64,000 nt of DNA from Nostoc sphaeroides (GCF_003443655.1 NZ_CP031941.1:553501-617500); one strand, 5' to 3'; positions 19,235 through 29,246 are shown, numbered from the stretch's first letter. The notes: generated by a model not told the origin, from the sequence alone. Numbers and translations are program-made.

Positions 19235-20296
19235 TTAGAAAAACCAACCGTAAGAATGTAAACCTTTACCCAAAAGATTCACACCCAGATAGCAAACCCA
19301 AACCACAAGCAAGCCGGTGGAGGCTAAAATTGCGGGACTGCGCCCTTGCCAACCACGAGTAATTCTGGCGTGAAGGTAGGCGGCGAACACTAACCAGGTA
19401 ATTAATGCCCAAGTTTCTTTGGGATCCCAACTCCAGTAGGAACCCCAAGCTTCGTTAGCCCAAACGCCACCGGCAATAATGCCAATTGTCAGCAGGGGAA
19501 ATCCTAGTCCGATGATGCGATAGCTGATGTTGTCGAGGGTTTCGGCAAGGCTAAGGCGCTGGGGTGAAAGGGGTTCGGCAGATGCTACAGCTTGAGATTC
19601 AGGGGTAGTTATTAAATTCAAAACAGCAGTGTTACCGTTACCGTTGCCGTTGCTACTACTTTCAAAACGGGCAAAGCCGTTATTTTCGACAGCAGGGGCT
19701 GGTGATTGAGAAATTAGTTCAGATGCTTTGTTTAAGCGGTAGCCGTTGCTGCGATAGCCACCAGTACCAACAGAACTGCCTTGTAGTTGAATATTTTGAC
19801 CGCGAGTCACAACTAAAAAAGCGATCGCTAATAACGAACCCACCATCAAAGCAGAATAACTCAACATCATAACGCTGACATGCATCATCAGCCAATTTGA
19901 CTTCAAGGCAGGTACTAAGGGTTCTGACGCTTGCATCTGGGATGGTAGTGTCATAGTAGCAAAAGCAGTAATAGCCATTGCCACCGGAGCTGTTGCAACT
20001 CCTACTAAGCGGCTACGGCTACTATTTTCAGCAATTAGATGGACTGCGGTAATTCCCCAAGTTAAGAAAAACAGGGATTCATAGAGATTACTTAAGGGAA
20101 AGTAACCAGCTTCGATCCATCGTGCCCCTAATAGAGTAGCTATGCACAAATTAGCGATCGCCATCCCAGCTGTCCCCAAAGCGGCTAGATAAGGCAGATT
20201 CGGAAAAGCCGCTCCTCCCCAATACACCAGCATTGTTAGAAATAAAATGGCAAAGGAGGCATTGTCCAGCCAGTTCTGGAGTACAACCAAATTCAT
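19235..20296 (-). CDS. ccsA: cytochrome c biogenesis protein CcsA (also annotated CcsB)
   Basis: Integral membrane haem-handling protein of system II cytochrome c assembly, 353 residues, orthologous to chloroplast CcsA. It helps deliver haem to apocytochromes on the lumen side of the thylakoid. Seen: several transmembrane segments, conserved His in [16 protein letters not shown], and the haem-handling WWD-type motif [18 protein letters not shown] near residue 290, followed by HARITRGW. A poorly conserved hydrophilic loop (about 165-245) contains SNGNGNGN. The start has GGAGAGAAG upstream. Confidence 0.93.
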   Translation of the reverse strand: MNLVVLQNWLDNASFAILFLTMLVYWGGAAFPNLPYLAALGTAGMAIANLCIATLLGARWIEAGYFPLSNLYESLFFLTWGITAVHLIAENSSRSRLVGVATAPVAMAITAFATMTLPSQMQASEPLVPALKSNWLMMHVSVMMLSYSALMVGSLLAIAFLVVTRGQNIQLQGSSVGTGGYRSNGYRLNKASELISQSPAPAVENNGFARFESSSNGNGNGNTAVLNLITTPESQAVASAEPLSPQRLSLAETLDNISYRIIGLGFPLLTIGIIAGGVWANEAWGSYWSWDPKETWALITWLVFAAYLHARITRGWQGRSPAILASTGLLVVWVCYLGVNLLGKGLHSYGWFF

Positions 20297-20458
20297 AAAG
20301 TCTTCTCTCCGTGGATGATTTAAAATATCGATTCTGACTGTTCTGATCCTATATGGTTAGAGGGGAATCGGGAATGGGGCAATTAAATTTTGGATTTTAG
20401 ATTAAAATTTAATCCAAAATCCAAAATCTAAAATCTAAAATTCTTACTCCCCACTCCC

Positions 20459-22207
20459 CTATTTAACAGAGTTGTTCTTATTACTTTCTGGACTAGGCAA
20501 GGGAGTCGTGTTACTAACTTTTTTGAGTGTTAGAAAAATGTCGTAGATGTTACTGCGACTGTCGCTGACGGCGGATGTCATGCCAATTGAGCGCGTTGCA
20601 TCAAGCCAAGCTTGTTGATTGGGAATTAGAGTTGGTAAAGGAAAATTTTTCACAGTTCGTTCCACATCCAGGAAAAATTGACCATTTGTCGGATTTGGAT
20701 CTGTAGGAACTGTTTTTTGGAAGGGGATCGTGCTAGCTAGTGTGTTGTTGGGTTTGGGAAGAATTTTCTCAGTAACGGGAGCGCCCACTACTAGAAAGGC
20801 GACATCTCCATCTAACCAGCCGTGGGTTGCAGTTAAGGTACCATAGGGTGAAACCCAGTTAACAACGGGTTGCCCTGCGACTTTCGCCGGTTGGACTTGG
20901 AACTGGTATTGATTTCTCATCACGTCATCCAGCTGTTTTATGGATGTTTCAGCTGAATTGTGATCGCTTCCCTGTACCATGAACACCAAACCCATACGAA
21001 AATCATCTGGTGAACCTTGTTTGGGAGTAGTAGGAATTAGTGATAAGGAAAACTCGCCTTTCATCCAACTGAGCAAATCCTTATCTAAATCGAGAGTGGT
21101 AAGAGATTTTATCCCATTTCTAAGTTGTTCTGGTGCGATCGGCGAGAGGGGATTTCCTTGAGATGTTAAAACGTAATCTCCCCACAACCTCTGTAAGTTT
21201 CCCCCCGAAAGCATCATTAAGGTTTCTGCTGGTAGGCGGCTTTGCATTTGCCCAGCTTTGTTTTCTACCGCCAGCACCCGTTGACTATTAGGGTTTAACC
21301 AAGAAACGCCCTTGAACCGGATTCCTTCTGCCTCTAAGATCATTGTCCCCGCTAAACCTTGGTTATTTTGCAGTTGAGCCAAAACTTGAGCTGGTATTGG
21401 GCGGTTTGGAGAAGCTGCGGCTATTTTAGCTGCTGTTGGCACATTTACGTAAAACTGGCCAAAGCGTTGGTAGTTGGCAATTTTTGGCAAATTCTCAGCA
21501 AAGCCCCCTGTTGTCGCTAGGGATGTTTGATTTTTATAAGCATCGATCGCTCGTTCTGTGGCTTTGGGGCTATCAGTTATAACTAAAAAACGCCCATCTA
21601 GTAATGCTGCACAGATGTTTTCTCCTGCTTGTCCCTCACTTTGTTTAATGGCGATTCCTTGATAAATACGGTCAATCCATTTGCCTTGTTTTAGGGTTTT
21701 GGGTTGTGCCAAAATGTTTTTGGCGATTTCTGGATTTTTCACTGGTAATACCATTACCATCGACTGCTGATCACTGACAGCATCTTCATTGGTGGTAACT
21801 GGTTTGGGTGCAGGTTTACTTGCTATTGCTGGGGCAAGAATTGCGATTGTAACGTCATTACCTACCCAAGGAGCGATATCTTTCTGGAAGTCGTAACCAT
21901 TATTAGTGAGAAAGCGATCGCGCAATTCTACTAAATTTCTGTCCAGTTCTGCTTGGGTTTCTTTTGTGCCAAACTCCCGCAATTTCTGCCACTGCTGGGG
22001 ATCTGTTGTCAGAGAAACCGCAAATAGGGCATCACCAGGAATAATATTTGCACCCACTAGCAAATCGCTAGAAGATCGTTGTCTCTGGCTTAATAACCAG
22101 TATGCTGCACTTCCCGCACCAATCAATAGCCCAGCAGCCGAGAGCGTCAGCACCAGAGACGGTTTCTTATTTTTCTTCATCGGAACAGACACAAGAGGCG
22201 GTGCCAT
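20459..22207 (-). CDS. DUF3352 domain protein, membrane-anchored
   Basis: Conserved cyanobacterial protein of 582 residues, function unknown. A short basic N-terminus (MKKNKKPSLVLTLSAAGLLI) and a hydrophobic segment at about 16-36 suggest a membrane anchor with the bulk outside the cytoplasm. The body has the repeated layout of DUF3352: ANIIPGDALFAVSLTTDPQQW, VGNDVTIAIL, a central ALLDGRFLVITDS strand and a second similar half. Encoded upstream of ccsA on the same strand with a 162-bp repeat-containing gap. Confidence 0.8.
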   Translation of the reverse strand: MAPPLVSVPMKKNKKPSLVLTLSAAGLLIGAGSAAYWLLSQRQRSSSDLLVGANIIPGDALFAVSLTTDPQQWQKLREFGTKETQAELDRNLVELRDRFLTNNGYDFQKDIAPWVGNDVTIAILAPAIASKPAPKPVTTNEDAVSDQQSMVMVLPVKNPEIAKNILAQPKTLKQGKWIDRIYQGIAIKQSEGQAGENICAALLDGRFLVITDSPKATERAIDAYKNQTSLATTGGFAENLPKIANYQRFGQFYVNVPTAAKIAAASPNRPIPAQVLAQLQNNQGLAGTMILEAEGIRFKGVSWLNPNSQRVLAVENKAGQMQSRLPAETLMMLSGGNLQRLWGDYVLTSQGNPLSPIAPEQLRNGIKSLTTLDLDKDLLSWMKGEFSLSLIPTTPKQGSPDDFRMGLVFMVQGSDHNSAETSIKQLDDVMRNQYQFQVQPAKVAGQPVVNWVSPYGTLTATHGWLDGDVAFLVVGAPVTEKILPKPNNTLASTIPFQKTVPTDPNPTNGQFFLDVERTVKNFPLPTLIPNQQAWLDATRSIGMTSAVSDSRSNIYDIFLTLKKVSNTTPLPSPESNKNNSVK

Positions 22208-22511
22208 TGAAACCTATACCTTATACTTGCAAACTTATTACTTGCTTGATTAGTCAAGTACACCAACAGGTTTAACCATTCTTTAGAACAGCTAATTATA
22301 TTAAATTTTTCCACCCTAGATGTTGATGATACTTTGGTAATCAACCTTCCCTACTCTTTCAAAAGCTGTGTTTTTAGTTCAGTTACCATTTTTAACACGC
22401 TTTGTTGAATTTCGTAGGACGTTTCCTTTAGATTAATTTCTCTGTCGGAAATGCTCGGTTGCGATATGCGATCGCCACCGGAAAGGGCAGGTACGCGATC
22501 GCGCCTATAAG

Positions 22512-22650
22512 CCAATACGCTTGGGTTAAGGATAATCGTAGGTTGGGTTGAGCTTTAGTGTTACCCAACAAAACACCGAAAATGTTGGGTTTCGTTCCTC
22601 AACCCAACCTACGCAGTTTAAGGTTCTTGGCGCTAACCCAAGCGTATTGG
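22512..22650. mobile_element. MITE-like element, 17-bp inverted ends, 8-bp target duplication
   Basis: Terminal inverted repeats CCAATACGCTTGGGTTA are perfect at both ends. The 139-bp element is flanked by the direct repeat CCTATAAG (22504-22511 and 22651-22658). Inside is a second palindrome (CGTAGGTTGGGTTGAG and its complement). No protein is encoded. The ends resemble those of the element at 51090-51212. Confidence 0.85.
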
Positions 22651-22717
22651 CCTATAAGCGCAGTATTTTTTGGGACAATGCGGTATCGCAAAGCTATACC
22701 GTCGGCTTATCATTTAC

Positions 22718-23281
22718 TTATACCTGTAACTCAAATCCAGGTAATATATCTTCTCCAGAAACAATCGCTGGCATTTGTATAACTTCTACAGCTTTCAAAA
22801 GTCGGTAAATTTCAACTTGACGATCTTGAGGATTAATCAGCCAACCCAAACGCAGACCATTTTGAATGTATTCCTGCATTTTCTCTTGAATTGGTGCAAG
22901 GCGATCTGTCTCCGATCGCAATTCAATCAAAAAGTCGGGTACAAGTGGCGGAAATTTTTTTCGTTGTTCTGGTGTTAAAGCTTCCCATCGCTCCAATTTT
23001 ACCCAAGCAGCATCAGGAGAACGTTTTGCACCGTTGGGAAGTATAAAGATAGTTGAAGAACTAAAAACTTTCCCTAATTTAGCTTGACGATTCCAAATTT
23101 CTAAATCAGCGATCAGTCCAGCTTCTTGATTTCCGCTTTCTCCTCCTACTGGTGGCACAATTATTAATTCTCCAGATGCATTCATTTCCAGGCTTAAATC
23201 ACGATTGGCAATACACAATTGATAAAATTGCTCATCGCTTAAATGAGCAATCGGTTCTAGATTTAGCACAACAGTATTCAT
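22718..23281 (-). CDS. Uma2 family putative endonuclease
   Basis: Protein of 187 residues of the Uma2/DUF820 family. Seen: LSDEQFYQLCIANRDLSLE, GELIIVPPVGGESGN, AKRSPDAAWVKLERW, the core VPDFLIELRSETD and IQNGLRLGWLINPQDRQVEIYR. The ATG at 23281 has AGGAAAG six bases upstream; reading further back would run into the neighbouring gene. It is paired with a second Uma2 gene 32 bases upstream on the same strand, but the two proteins are clearly different. Confidence 0.87.
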   Translation of the reverse strand: MNTVVLNLEPIAHLSDEQFYQLCIANRDLSLEMNASGELIIVPPVGGESGNQEAGLIADLEIWNRQAKLGKVFSSSTIFILPNGAKRSPDAAWVKLERWEALTPEQRKKFPPLVPDFLIELRSETDRLAPIQEKMQEYIQNGLRLGWLINPQDRQVEIYRLLKAVEVIQMPAIVSGEDILPGFELQV

Positions 23282-23313
23282 TAAATCTTTCCTCGTGTCT
23301 TTCTTACTAAACA

Positions 23314-23889
23314 TCAGCAGGAAATTCTTGCTTGTTGGAAAATTTCTTGAGGTGTAATTTGCAACCCTTCAAATAAGGAATCTTCTAAACTCTCAGTACC
23401 ACGTTTGGTTTGAGGGAGAATATCAGGATAAAAAATGGTAATAGTTTTTGCTCTAGAATCAATAATCCAAACTCGTTGAACTTGAGCTTTTAGATAATCA
23501 GTGGCTTTTTCGGTCATTTCTCCGAAAGTTTGACCGGGGGAGATAATTTCAATGACTAATTCGGGTGCAACAGGACAAGCCTCATCTTGGAACCAATCAG
23601 CAGAAAGACGGTTATAAGAAATATAAGTCAAATCTGCTACAGGAACCCAGTTTTGTTGATTTCGTGTTAGCTTAATTGCCCATTCAATTACAACTCGCCC
23701 CTTTCCTTGCGCCCATGCAGACAATAGTATAAATAATGCACCTGTTATAGAACTATGAAAAAATTTTGGTGCCATCTCATCGTTTTTGAATTTAGGAACA
23801 GCTTCTCCATCAATGAGTTCGTAAGTAATATCTCCTTCGGGAAGTGCGAGAAATTCTTCGAGGGTGAGTTGGGTTTTGAGTTGAATCAT
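23314..23889 (-). CDS. Uma2 family putative endonuclease
   Basis: Protein of 191 residues of the Uma2/DUF820 family. Seen: LTLEEFLALPEGDITYELIDGE, WVPVADLTYIS, the catalytic-type strand APELVIEIISPGQTFGEM, then KATDYLKAQVQRVWIIDSRA. The spacing matches the PD-(D/E)XK-like core. First of two adjacent Uma2 genes. The role of this family is not established; members often sit near mobile elements, as here. Confidence 0.87.
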   Translation of the reverse strand: MIQLKTQLTLEEFLALPEGDITYELIDGEAVPKFKNDEMAPKFFHSSITGALFILLSAWAQGKGRVVIEWAIKLTRNQQNWVPVADLTYISYNRLSADWFQDEACPVAPELVIEIISPGQTFGEMTEKATDYLKAQVQRVWIIDSRAKTITIFYPDILPQTKRGTESLEDSLFEGLQITPQEIFQQARISC

Positions 23890-23965
23890 GGTTGAACTTG
23901 GGGAATGATTCTATTTTAGAGAGGATGCGATCGCACAACAACGACAAACCATCACCGAAAACTCA

Positions 23966-24577
23966 TTAATTTAATTGCATAGCTCCCAAATATTTAGTTA
24001 AATAAGGCGAAAAAACTTCATAAATTAAAGTTAATGGCTGTCCATGATGCCAAAACAAGTAATGGCGACCCCAAAAAGGCCCAGTTACATCAAAACCAGA
24101 CTCTAGCGCCGATGAGTCACCATAGTAAATCCCTCGAACATCCCGATACAACTCTGTGCGAAGACGAGCTAAACTCGCCCAAATTGGTAATGAGCGATTT
24201 TGCAAATACTCATCTACATGACTGGCTTCCCACCACGAAGTAGCATAGGCTAATCGTTGACCAGAAGCAGTCCGCAGCCACACTTGTCGCCGTAGTCGTG
24301 GGCCTGGTACAGCTTGAATTAAATCAGGAGCGCCATCTAAGTCCATGCCAATCAATGACATATCAATGACATCTACTTCTACAGGCTCACCTGTAAGCAA
24401 TTCTAGGTGACGTGTTGGAGAGCCGTCACCCAAAAGCATTAGCTGCCAAGCAGGTGCTAGCTGAGTATGAGGTAAACTTTTTTGAATCACTTCCTCCCCT
24501 CCTTGCCAAATCGGAGTGAGGCGATGCCAAGCTGCTGGCAGTGTTAAGTTGTTTGTCGGCGTAAAAGTAATACTCAA
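23966..24577 (-). CDS. chorismate lyase family protein (DUF98)
   Basis: Protein of 203 residues related to the chorismate pyruvate-lyase (UbiC-like, DUF98/Ycf21) family, which in cyanobacteria supplies 4-hydroxybenzoate for plastoquinone synthesis. Seen: WQLMLLGDGSPTRHLELLTG, then RLRRQVWLRTASGQRLAYATSWW and the C-terminal GPFWGRHYLFWHHGQPLTLIYEVFSPYL, all typical of this family. The start is the ATG at 24577. It stands alone, away from quinone genes. Confidence 0.85.
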   Translation of the reverse strand: MSITFTPTNNLTLPAAWHRLTPIWQGGEEVIQKSLPHTQLAPAWQLMLLGDGSPTRHLELLTGEPVEVDVIDMSLIGMDLDGAPDLIQAVPGPRLRRQVWLRTASGQRLAYATSWWEASHVDEYLQNRSLPIWASLARLRTELYRDVRGIYYGDSSALESGFDVTGPFWGRHYLFWHHGQPLTLIYEVFSPYLTKYLGAMQLN

Positions 24578-24627
24578 TGCTTTTTACAAAACTTCACGTA
24601 TCTCTATAAAAGCATAAAAAACCATAG

Positions 24628-24838
24628 AGTCATTTGTCATTTGTCATTTGTCATTTGTCCTCTGTTACAAATTTCTGATGCCTGGGCAAGGCGCAAAGTG
24701 TCTAATCTCGCAAGAGATTTTGGGCTTTGTCCTTTGACTAATGACCAATAACTAATGACTAATGACCCTCTAAATTTAAGGGTCAACAGTCTAAGGTCTA
24801 TTGACCTTTGACTATTGACCCTTGACTAATCAACAAAA
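24628..24838. repeat. intergenic heptamer-type repeats
   Basis: Runs of GTCATTT (about 24633-24659) and interspersed CTAATGAC / CTTTGACTA / TATTGACC units (about 24725-24830) fill the gap before the tRNA gene. No gene seen. Confidence 0.7.
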
Positions 24839-24840
24839 TA

Positions 24841-24923
24841 TGCGGATGGGGAGACTCGAACTCCCAAGGGCATTGCCCACACGCACCTCAAGCGTGCGCG
24901 TATACCAATTCCGCCACATCCGC
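24841..24923 (-). tRNA. tRNA-Leu (anticodon GAG)
   Basis: The 83-base gene folds as a class II tRNA. The acceptor stem GCGGATG pairs with CATCCGC, with discriminator A; CCA is not encoded. The anticodon stem CACGC/GCGTG closes the loop TTGAGGT, giving anticodon GAG. A long variable arm TGGGCAATGCCC is present, and the T arm is GGGAG TTCGAGT CTCCC. It reads leucine CUY codons. Confidence 0.95.
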
Positions 24924-25346
24924 ACGGAATCTCTAAACATAAACTATAGCATAAGAAACTAATTATAGTAAGGTGATATTTAAAGTTATATTTCTCAAAA
25001 ATATAAATTTCCTCAAGGCGGTATCAGACTGACAGAAATTTAGCAGATGCACAAGTGATATTAAAAAGGGTAGATCGACTGTGGGAGGTGCGGTGCGATG
25101 GCGTACCCGCCCTTTCCGGTGGCGATCGCGGATCGCAAAAGCCCAGTTTAGTAAGCTAGCCAAGACTTACAGCAGCAATGTTGTTAGTGTAGTAAGACTC
25201 GTAGAGGCAGCAAGCCTGCAATATGCGAGTTTGCTTAGAGTCAGGGTGGCGAATCTCCTGTGATAATTTTAAATAATGCGGAAGCGTCGTTTCAAGTTGG
25301 ATCAGAGAAAATGTCAATCTACTGGTAATGATATCGAAACTAAAAA
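24924..25346. other. gene-free gap upstream of accC
   Basis: About 420 bases without a credible gene. It holds two overlapping HIP1-type sites near 25120-25135 and short GC-rich repeat matter at 25081-25140. The accC promoter should lie in the AT-rich last 100 bases, but no clear box is visible. Confidence 0.45.
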
Positions 25347-26690
25347 ATGAAGTTTGACAAAATATTAATTGCCAATCGGGGAGAAATCGCCCTTCGCATT
25401 CTCCGCGCCTGTGAAGAAATGGGGATTGCAACAGTCGCGGTTCACTCCACCGTTGACCGGAATGCTCTCCACGTCCAACTTGCTGATGAAGCGGTTTGCA
25501 TTGGCGAACCTGCTAGCAGTAAAAGTTATTTGAATATTCCCAATATTATTGCTGCCGCACTGACACGCAATGCGACTGCCATTCATCCAGGTTATGGCTT
25601 TTTGGCAGAAAATGCCCGGTTTGCGGAAATTTGTGCTGACCATCATATTGCTTTTATCGGCCCAACTCCAGAAGCTATCAAGCTGATGGGCGATAAATCC
25701 ACTGCCAAAGAAACCATGCTAAAAGCTGGAGTTCCGACAGTACCAGGTAGTGAGGGGTTGGTAGAATCCGAGGAAGAAGGATTAAAATTCGCCAAGGAAA
25801 TCGGCTATCCAGTGATGATCAAAGCCACAGCCGGTGGTGGTGGGCGGGGTATGCGCCTAGTTCGTTCTGAAGATGAATTTGTCAAACTTTTCCTGGCAGC
25901 CCAAGGGGAAGCAGGAGCAGCTTTTGGTAATTCTGGCGTTTATATAGAAAAATTTATTGAACGTCCCCGCCACATCGAATTTCAAATTTTGGCGGATAAC
26001 TACGGTAATGTCATCCACTTGGGCGAACGGGATTGCTCAATTCAGCGCCGGAATCAAAAGCTACTAGAAGAAGCACCAAGTCCGGCTCTTGACCAAGACT
26101 TGCGTGAGAAAATGGGACAAGCTGCTGTCAAAGCTGCCCAATTCATCAATTACAGTGGGGCGGGTACTATCGAATTTCTCTTGGATAGATCCGGTAAATT
26201 CTACTTTATGGAAATGAACACCCGGATTCAAGTAGAACATCCTGTAACAGAGATGATTACTGGAATAGACTTGGTTGCCGAACAAATTCGGATTGCTCAA
26301 GGGGAAAGACTCAAGCTTACGCAAGAGCAAGTAGTATTACGAGGTCATTCGATTGAGTGCCGGATCAACGCTGAAGACCCAGATCATGACTTTCGCCCTT
26401 CTCCTGGACGGATTAGTGGCTATCTTCCCCCTGGAGGCCCTGGCGTTCGCATTGATTCCCACGTTTACACAGATTACCAAATCCCGCCTTACTACGATTC
26501 TTTGATCGGCAAGTTAATTGTTTGGGGCCCAGACCGACCCACTGCTATTAACCGCATGAAACGCGCACTCCGGGAATGTGCCATCACTGGACTACCTACC
26601 ACCATTGGGTTTCATCAAAGAATTATGGAAACTCCACAATTTTTGCAGGGTAATGTCTATACAAATTTTGTGCAGGAGATGAACGGCTAG
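25347..26690 (+). CDS. accC: acetyl-CoA carboxylase, biotin carboxylase subunit
   Basis: Catalyses ATP-dependent carboxylation of biotin on the carrier protein, the first step of fatty acid synthesis. The 447 residues are the normal length. Seen: start [49 protein letters not shown], the ATP-grasp glycine loop [11 protein letters not shown] near 158-168, the catalytic region [37 protein letters not shown] and CRINAEDP. It is free-standing here, as in other cyanobacteria where accB lies elsewhere. Confidence 0.97.
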   Translation: MKFDKILIANRGEIALRILRACEEMGIATVAVHSTVDRNALHVQLADEAVCIGEPASSKSYLNIPNIIAAALTRNATAIHPGYGFLAENARFAEICADHHIAFIGPTPEAIKLMGDKSTAKETMLKAGVPTVPGSEGLVESEEEGLKFAKEIGYPVMIKATAGGGGRGMRLVRSEDEFVKLFLAAQGEAGAAFGNSGVYIEKFIERPRHIEFQILADNYGNVIHLGERDCSIQRRNQKLLEEAPSPALDQDLREKMGQAAVKAAQFINYSGAGTIEFLLDRSGKFYFMEMNTRIQVEHPVTEMITGIDLVAEQIRIAQGERLKLTQEQVVLRGHSIECRINAEDPDHDFRPSPGRISGYLPPGGPGVRIDSHVYTDYQIPPYYDSLIGKLIVWGPDRPTAINRMKRALRECAITGLPTTIGFHQRIMETPQFLQGNVYTNFVQEMNG

Positions 26691-26800
26691 GGGAGTGGGG
26701 AGTTAGGAGTTAGGAGTGGGGAGTTAGGAGTTAGGAGTTAGGAATTAAAAATTCTCTTCCAATGCCCAATGCCCAATGCCCCATTCCCAATGCCCCATGC
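26691..26800. repeat. GTTAGGA / AATGCCC heptamer repeats
   Basis: Between accC and the YggT gene, tandem GTTAGGA/GGGGAGT heptamers (26693-26746) are followed by repeated AATGCCC units (26760-26800). Typical Nostoc short tandem repeats. Confidence 0.8.
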
Positions 26801-27094
26801 CTAATTCACACGAGCTAGCATTGTCAGTAATCCTTGCTGACCTAGTAATATTTCTCGCGCCAGACTAAAGATACCAACCCAAATAATAGGTGTAATATCC
26901 ACTCCGCCTATAGGTTGTACCAGTTTTCGCAATGGCACTAAAAATGGTTCGGTGGGCCAAGCTATTAAATTAAAGGGCAAACGATTCAGATTCACTTGCG
27001 GATACCAAGTGAGAATGATCCGAAATATAAATAAAAATGTCATCAGCCCTAATACAGGGCCAAGAATCCAAGCAGTCAGGTCAACACCAGTCAT
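26801..27094 (-). CDS. YggT family membrane protein (Ycf19-like)
   Basis: Small membrane protein of 97 residues with two hydrophobic segments (ILGPVLGLMTFLFIFRIIL and ITPIIWVGIFSLAREIL). Between them lies the conserved ILTWYPQVNLNRLPFNLIAW and PFLVPLRKLVQPIGGVDITP, diagnostic for YggT/Ycf19. In cyanobacteria and plastids the family has been linked to thylakoid and cell division processes, but the exact role is open. Convergent with accC. Confidence 0.9.
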   Translation of the reverse strand: MTGVDLTAWILGPVLGLMTFLFIFRIILTWYPQVNLNRLPFNLIAWPTEPFLVPLRKLVQPIGGVDITPIIWVGIFSLAREILLGQQGLLTMLARVN

Positions 27095-27352
27095 CGGTTT
27101 AAGCTACTATCTATCGTAAAGAAAGAAAAACTTAGGCGATCGGCAAGCCGCGCTTCGCTAACGCCACAAAATTTGAAGCTTTGTAAAGCACTCTCATCAT
27201 CATTTTAACCAAATGCTGCCACTTACTTCTGCAATAGAAAAGCAAACTCCCCACAGCAGTTACCAAGTTTGGCAGTTCATAGTTAAAGGCTTCTCAAGAA
27301 AGTAATACACTATTAAAATTAGGATGAAGTGTGTAAAAAAAGGTTTAGAAGT

Positions 27353-27472
27353 ATGACGCCTTCTTTAGCAAATTTTCTTTGGAGTCTGTTATGGGGTACT
27401 GCAATTGTTGTGATCCCCGTTACAGTTGGTCTAATTTTCATTAGCCAAAAAGATAAAATTCAGCGTTCATAA
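27353..27472 (+). CDS. psbX: photosystem II protein PsbX
   Basis: A 39-residue single-helix thylakoid protein, a peripheral subunit of photosystem II near cytochrome b559. It reads MTPSLANFLWSLLWGTAIVV, then a hydrophobic helix and the polar end QKDKIQRS, the normal PsbX form and length. It lies just upstream of ycf66 on the same strand, an arrangement recalled from other cyanobacteria. An inverted repeat follows immediately. Confidence 0.93.
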   Translation: MTPSLANFLWSLLWGTAIVVIPVTVGLIFISQKDKIQRS

Positions 27473-27475
27473 TGC

Positions 27476-27502
27476 TTATGAGAGTTAATTCAACTCTCAT
27501 AA
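27476..27502 (+). terminator. hairpin after psbX
   Basis: TTATGAGAGTT and its exact reverse complement around a five-base loop, three bases after the psbX stop codon. It has no T run after it, so it may stabilise the short psbX mRNA or end it inefficiently. Confidence 0.5.
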
Positions 27503-27717
27503 CCGATTGTCTGTTAGCTATTTATAATTGCACTAAAAGCAGCAGTGTTTGCCGCTAGAAGCAGTTGTAGCTAACAGGCATAGGTTTTTTTATTTTTCGG
27601 TGAACAGCTTCAGAGCTTCTTTGCCAGAGGCTTTGAAGCTTCAATATATCGTCTCTAATTACAGTAGTGATTTTAATTGTGACTCGCTAACATAGATTTG
27701 ATATTGGGAAAACAGCA

Positions 27718-28638
27718 ATGATAAATTTTGGGCTGAACTCAGCCAGTTTTCTGGCTCAGGTAAATTTTGGGGCAAACTCAGCCAGTATTCTAGGAATTTT
27801 CCTGGCTGTGGCTGGGGCAGCACTGTATTTTCTCCGCACTGTGCGTCCAGAATTGTCACGGGATCAAGATATCTTTTTTGCGGCAGTCGGTTTGCTCTGC
27901 GGCTTCATTCTCGTGTTTCAAGGATGGCGCTTAGACCCGATTCTACAATTTGGTCAACTGCTATTAGTTGGCACAACTGTGTTTTTTGCAGTTGAAAGTA
28001 TTCGTCTGCGGAGTATAGCTACCCAGCAAGCAAAGCGCAACACTCCGATTGTGGACGATGAGCGAGAGGTAAGCGGAAATTATTCAATGAACCGCAATCG
28101 CAAGAGGTATGGGGCTGAGATGGAGGCAGACTTAGATCCACTGCCTTATGAAGATGAGGAAGATCGCCCCGTGCGTGCCCGGATTCGCGGTAGCAGGGAT
28201 GAGATTTCCACTCGTGATGACTACTACGAGGAGCAACCCCCCCGTCGTTCAGAACGCCGCAACAGCAGCAGTAGTGAAAGACAGGCCCCATCTGATAGAA
28301 CGCGGCGCCGGACTTCTGGGCGTCCTGTGAATCGCCCTTCTGAAAGCTCTGAAGAAGAAAATTGGGGTTCTTCATCTAGGCAAGTTGATGATTGGGAAAG
28401 TTCGGGAGGGGAAGTCAAAAAACCTTCTCGGCGTAGTAATAACGGGTCTGGGCGTCCAGAAAGCCGGGAAGATGATGTTGCTCCCAGACCAAGAAGGCGT
28501 CGTCCAGCGACTGACTCAACTCCTCGAAGACCACGCGAAGATGATGAGGCGATCCCAACTGATTATGTGCCATACAACCCGGTTGAAATGCCAAATGAGG
28601 GGCGAGATAATTCGACCGATTTTGATGACGATGTTTAA
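27718..28638 (+). CDS. ycf66: Ycf66 family protein
   Basis: Protein of 306 residues. The N-terminal ~105 residues match the Ycf66 domain with three hydrophobic segments (SILGIFLAVAGAALYFLRTV, FFAAVGLLCGFILVFQGW, LLLVGTTVFFAVESIRLRS). The rest is a hydrophilic, highly charged tail rich in Arg, Ser and Asp/Glu, likely disordered. Ycf66 is found in cyanobacteria and some plastids; its function is unknown. It is downstream of psbX. Confidence 0.88.
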   Translation: MINFGLNSASFLAQVNFGANSASILGIFLAVAGAALYFLRTVRPELSRDQDIFFAAVGLLCGFILVFQGWRLDPILQFGQLLLVGTTVFFAVESIRLRSIATQQAKRNTPIVDDEREVSGNYSMNRNRKRYGAEMEADLDPLPYEDEEDRPVRARIRGSRDEISTRDDYYEEQPPRRSERRNSSSSERQAPSDRTRRRTSGRPVNRPSESSEEENWGSSSRQVDDWESSGGEVKKPSRRSNNGSGRPESREDDVAPRPRRRRPATDSTPRRPREDDEAIPTDYVPYNPVEMPNEGRDNSTDFDDDV

Positions 28639-28685
28639 AACAGTTGGGGTGACACTAGGTTTAAAGGCGACGGAAAACAGTTGAG

Positions 28686-29246
28686 GTGGAAAAATTTACG
28701 CCTACATTTTGGCTCCAAAGACCAATTCATTGGAGCCTGGTTTTTGGTTTAACAAGTTTGCTTGCATCTTGTGGTTATAACGATATTTCTATAGGGCCTA
28801 CTTCCCTCAACAGTCGCTACACTGAGGAGCAACCTGCTTTGAGTGGAAATGGGCGCTTTTTAGCGTTTGTATCTAATCGGAATGGTAATCAACAGCTACT
28901 GGTTTTCGATTTAGAGAGGCAACTGTTTATTGGTACACCGGGGATAAACCGAGCGGAGACAATTGCTGAAAGTCCTAGCTTGAGTTATACCGGGCGTTAT
29001 ATTGCTTATCTTACTAGTGACCAAGGTAGACCAGTAGTGGCGCTTTACGATCGCGCTACACAACAGTCGCAAATCGTCACACCAACCTATCGCGGCTGGG
29101 TCAGAAAACCAAATATTAGCCCAGATGGACGTTATGTTGTCTTTGAAACCGCCAGCCGTGGTCAGTGGGATATTGAAGTCCTAGACCGGGGGCCAAATAT
29201 TGAGTTAGATATTCCTAATGGTGCAACTGTAGGTTCACCTCCGTAG
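28686..29246 (+). CDS. TolB-like beta-propeller lipoprotein
   Basis: Predicted lipoprotein of 186 residues. The N-terminal hydrophobic stretch ends in the lipobox LLASC near residue 29, so the mature protein should be lipid-anchored. The body has WD40-like/TolB repeats: QPALSGNGRFLAFVSNRNG, SPSLSYTGRYIAYLTSDQG and NISPDGRYVVFETASRGQWD. Only about three blades are present, so a full propeller would need oligomerisation or pairing with the similar neighbour. Start is GTG at 28686, 47 bases after ycf66. Confidence 0.82.
   Translation: MEKFTPTFWLQRPIHWSLVFGLTSLLASCGYNDISIGPTSLNSRYTEEQPALSGNGRFLAFVSNRNGNQQLLVFDLERQLFIGTPGINRAETIAESPSLSYTGRYIAYLTSDQGRPVVALYDRATQQSQIVTPTYRGWVRKPNISPDGRYVVFETASRGQWDIEVLDRGPNIELDIPNGATVGSPP

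Noticed and set aside
22548-22808. Short plus-strand frames at the MITE
   Set aside because: They lie inside the palindromic element and run into the antisense of the Uma2 gene; not supported as genes.
22718-23889. Two Uma2 genes as a single frameshifted gene
   Set aside because: Each has its own complete domain, start and ribosome binding region; they are separate genes.
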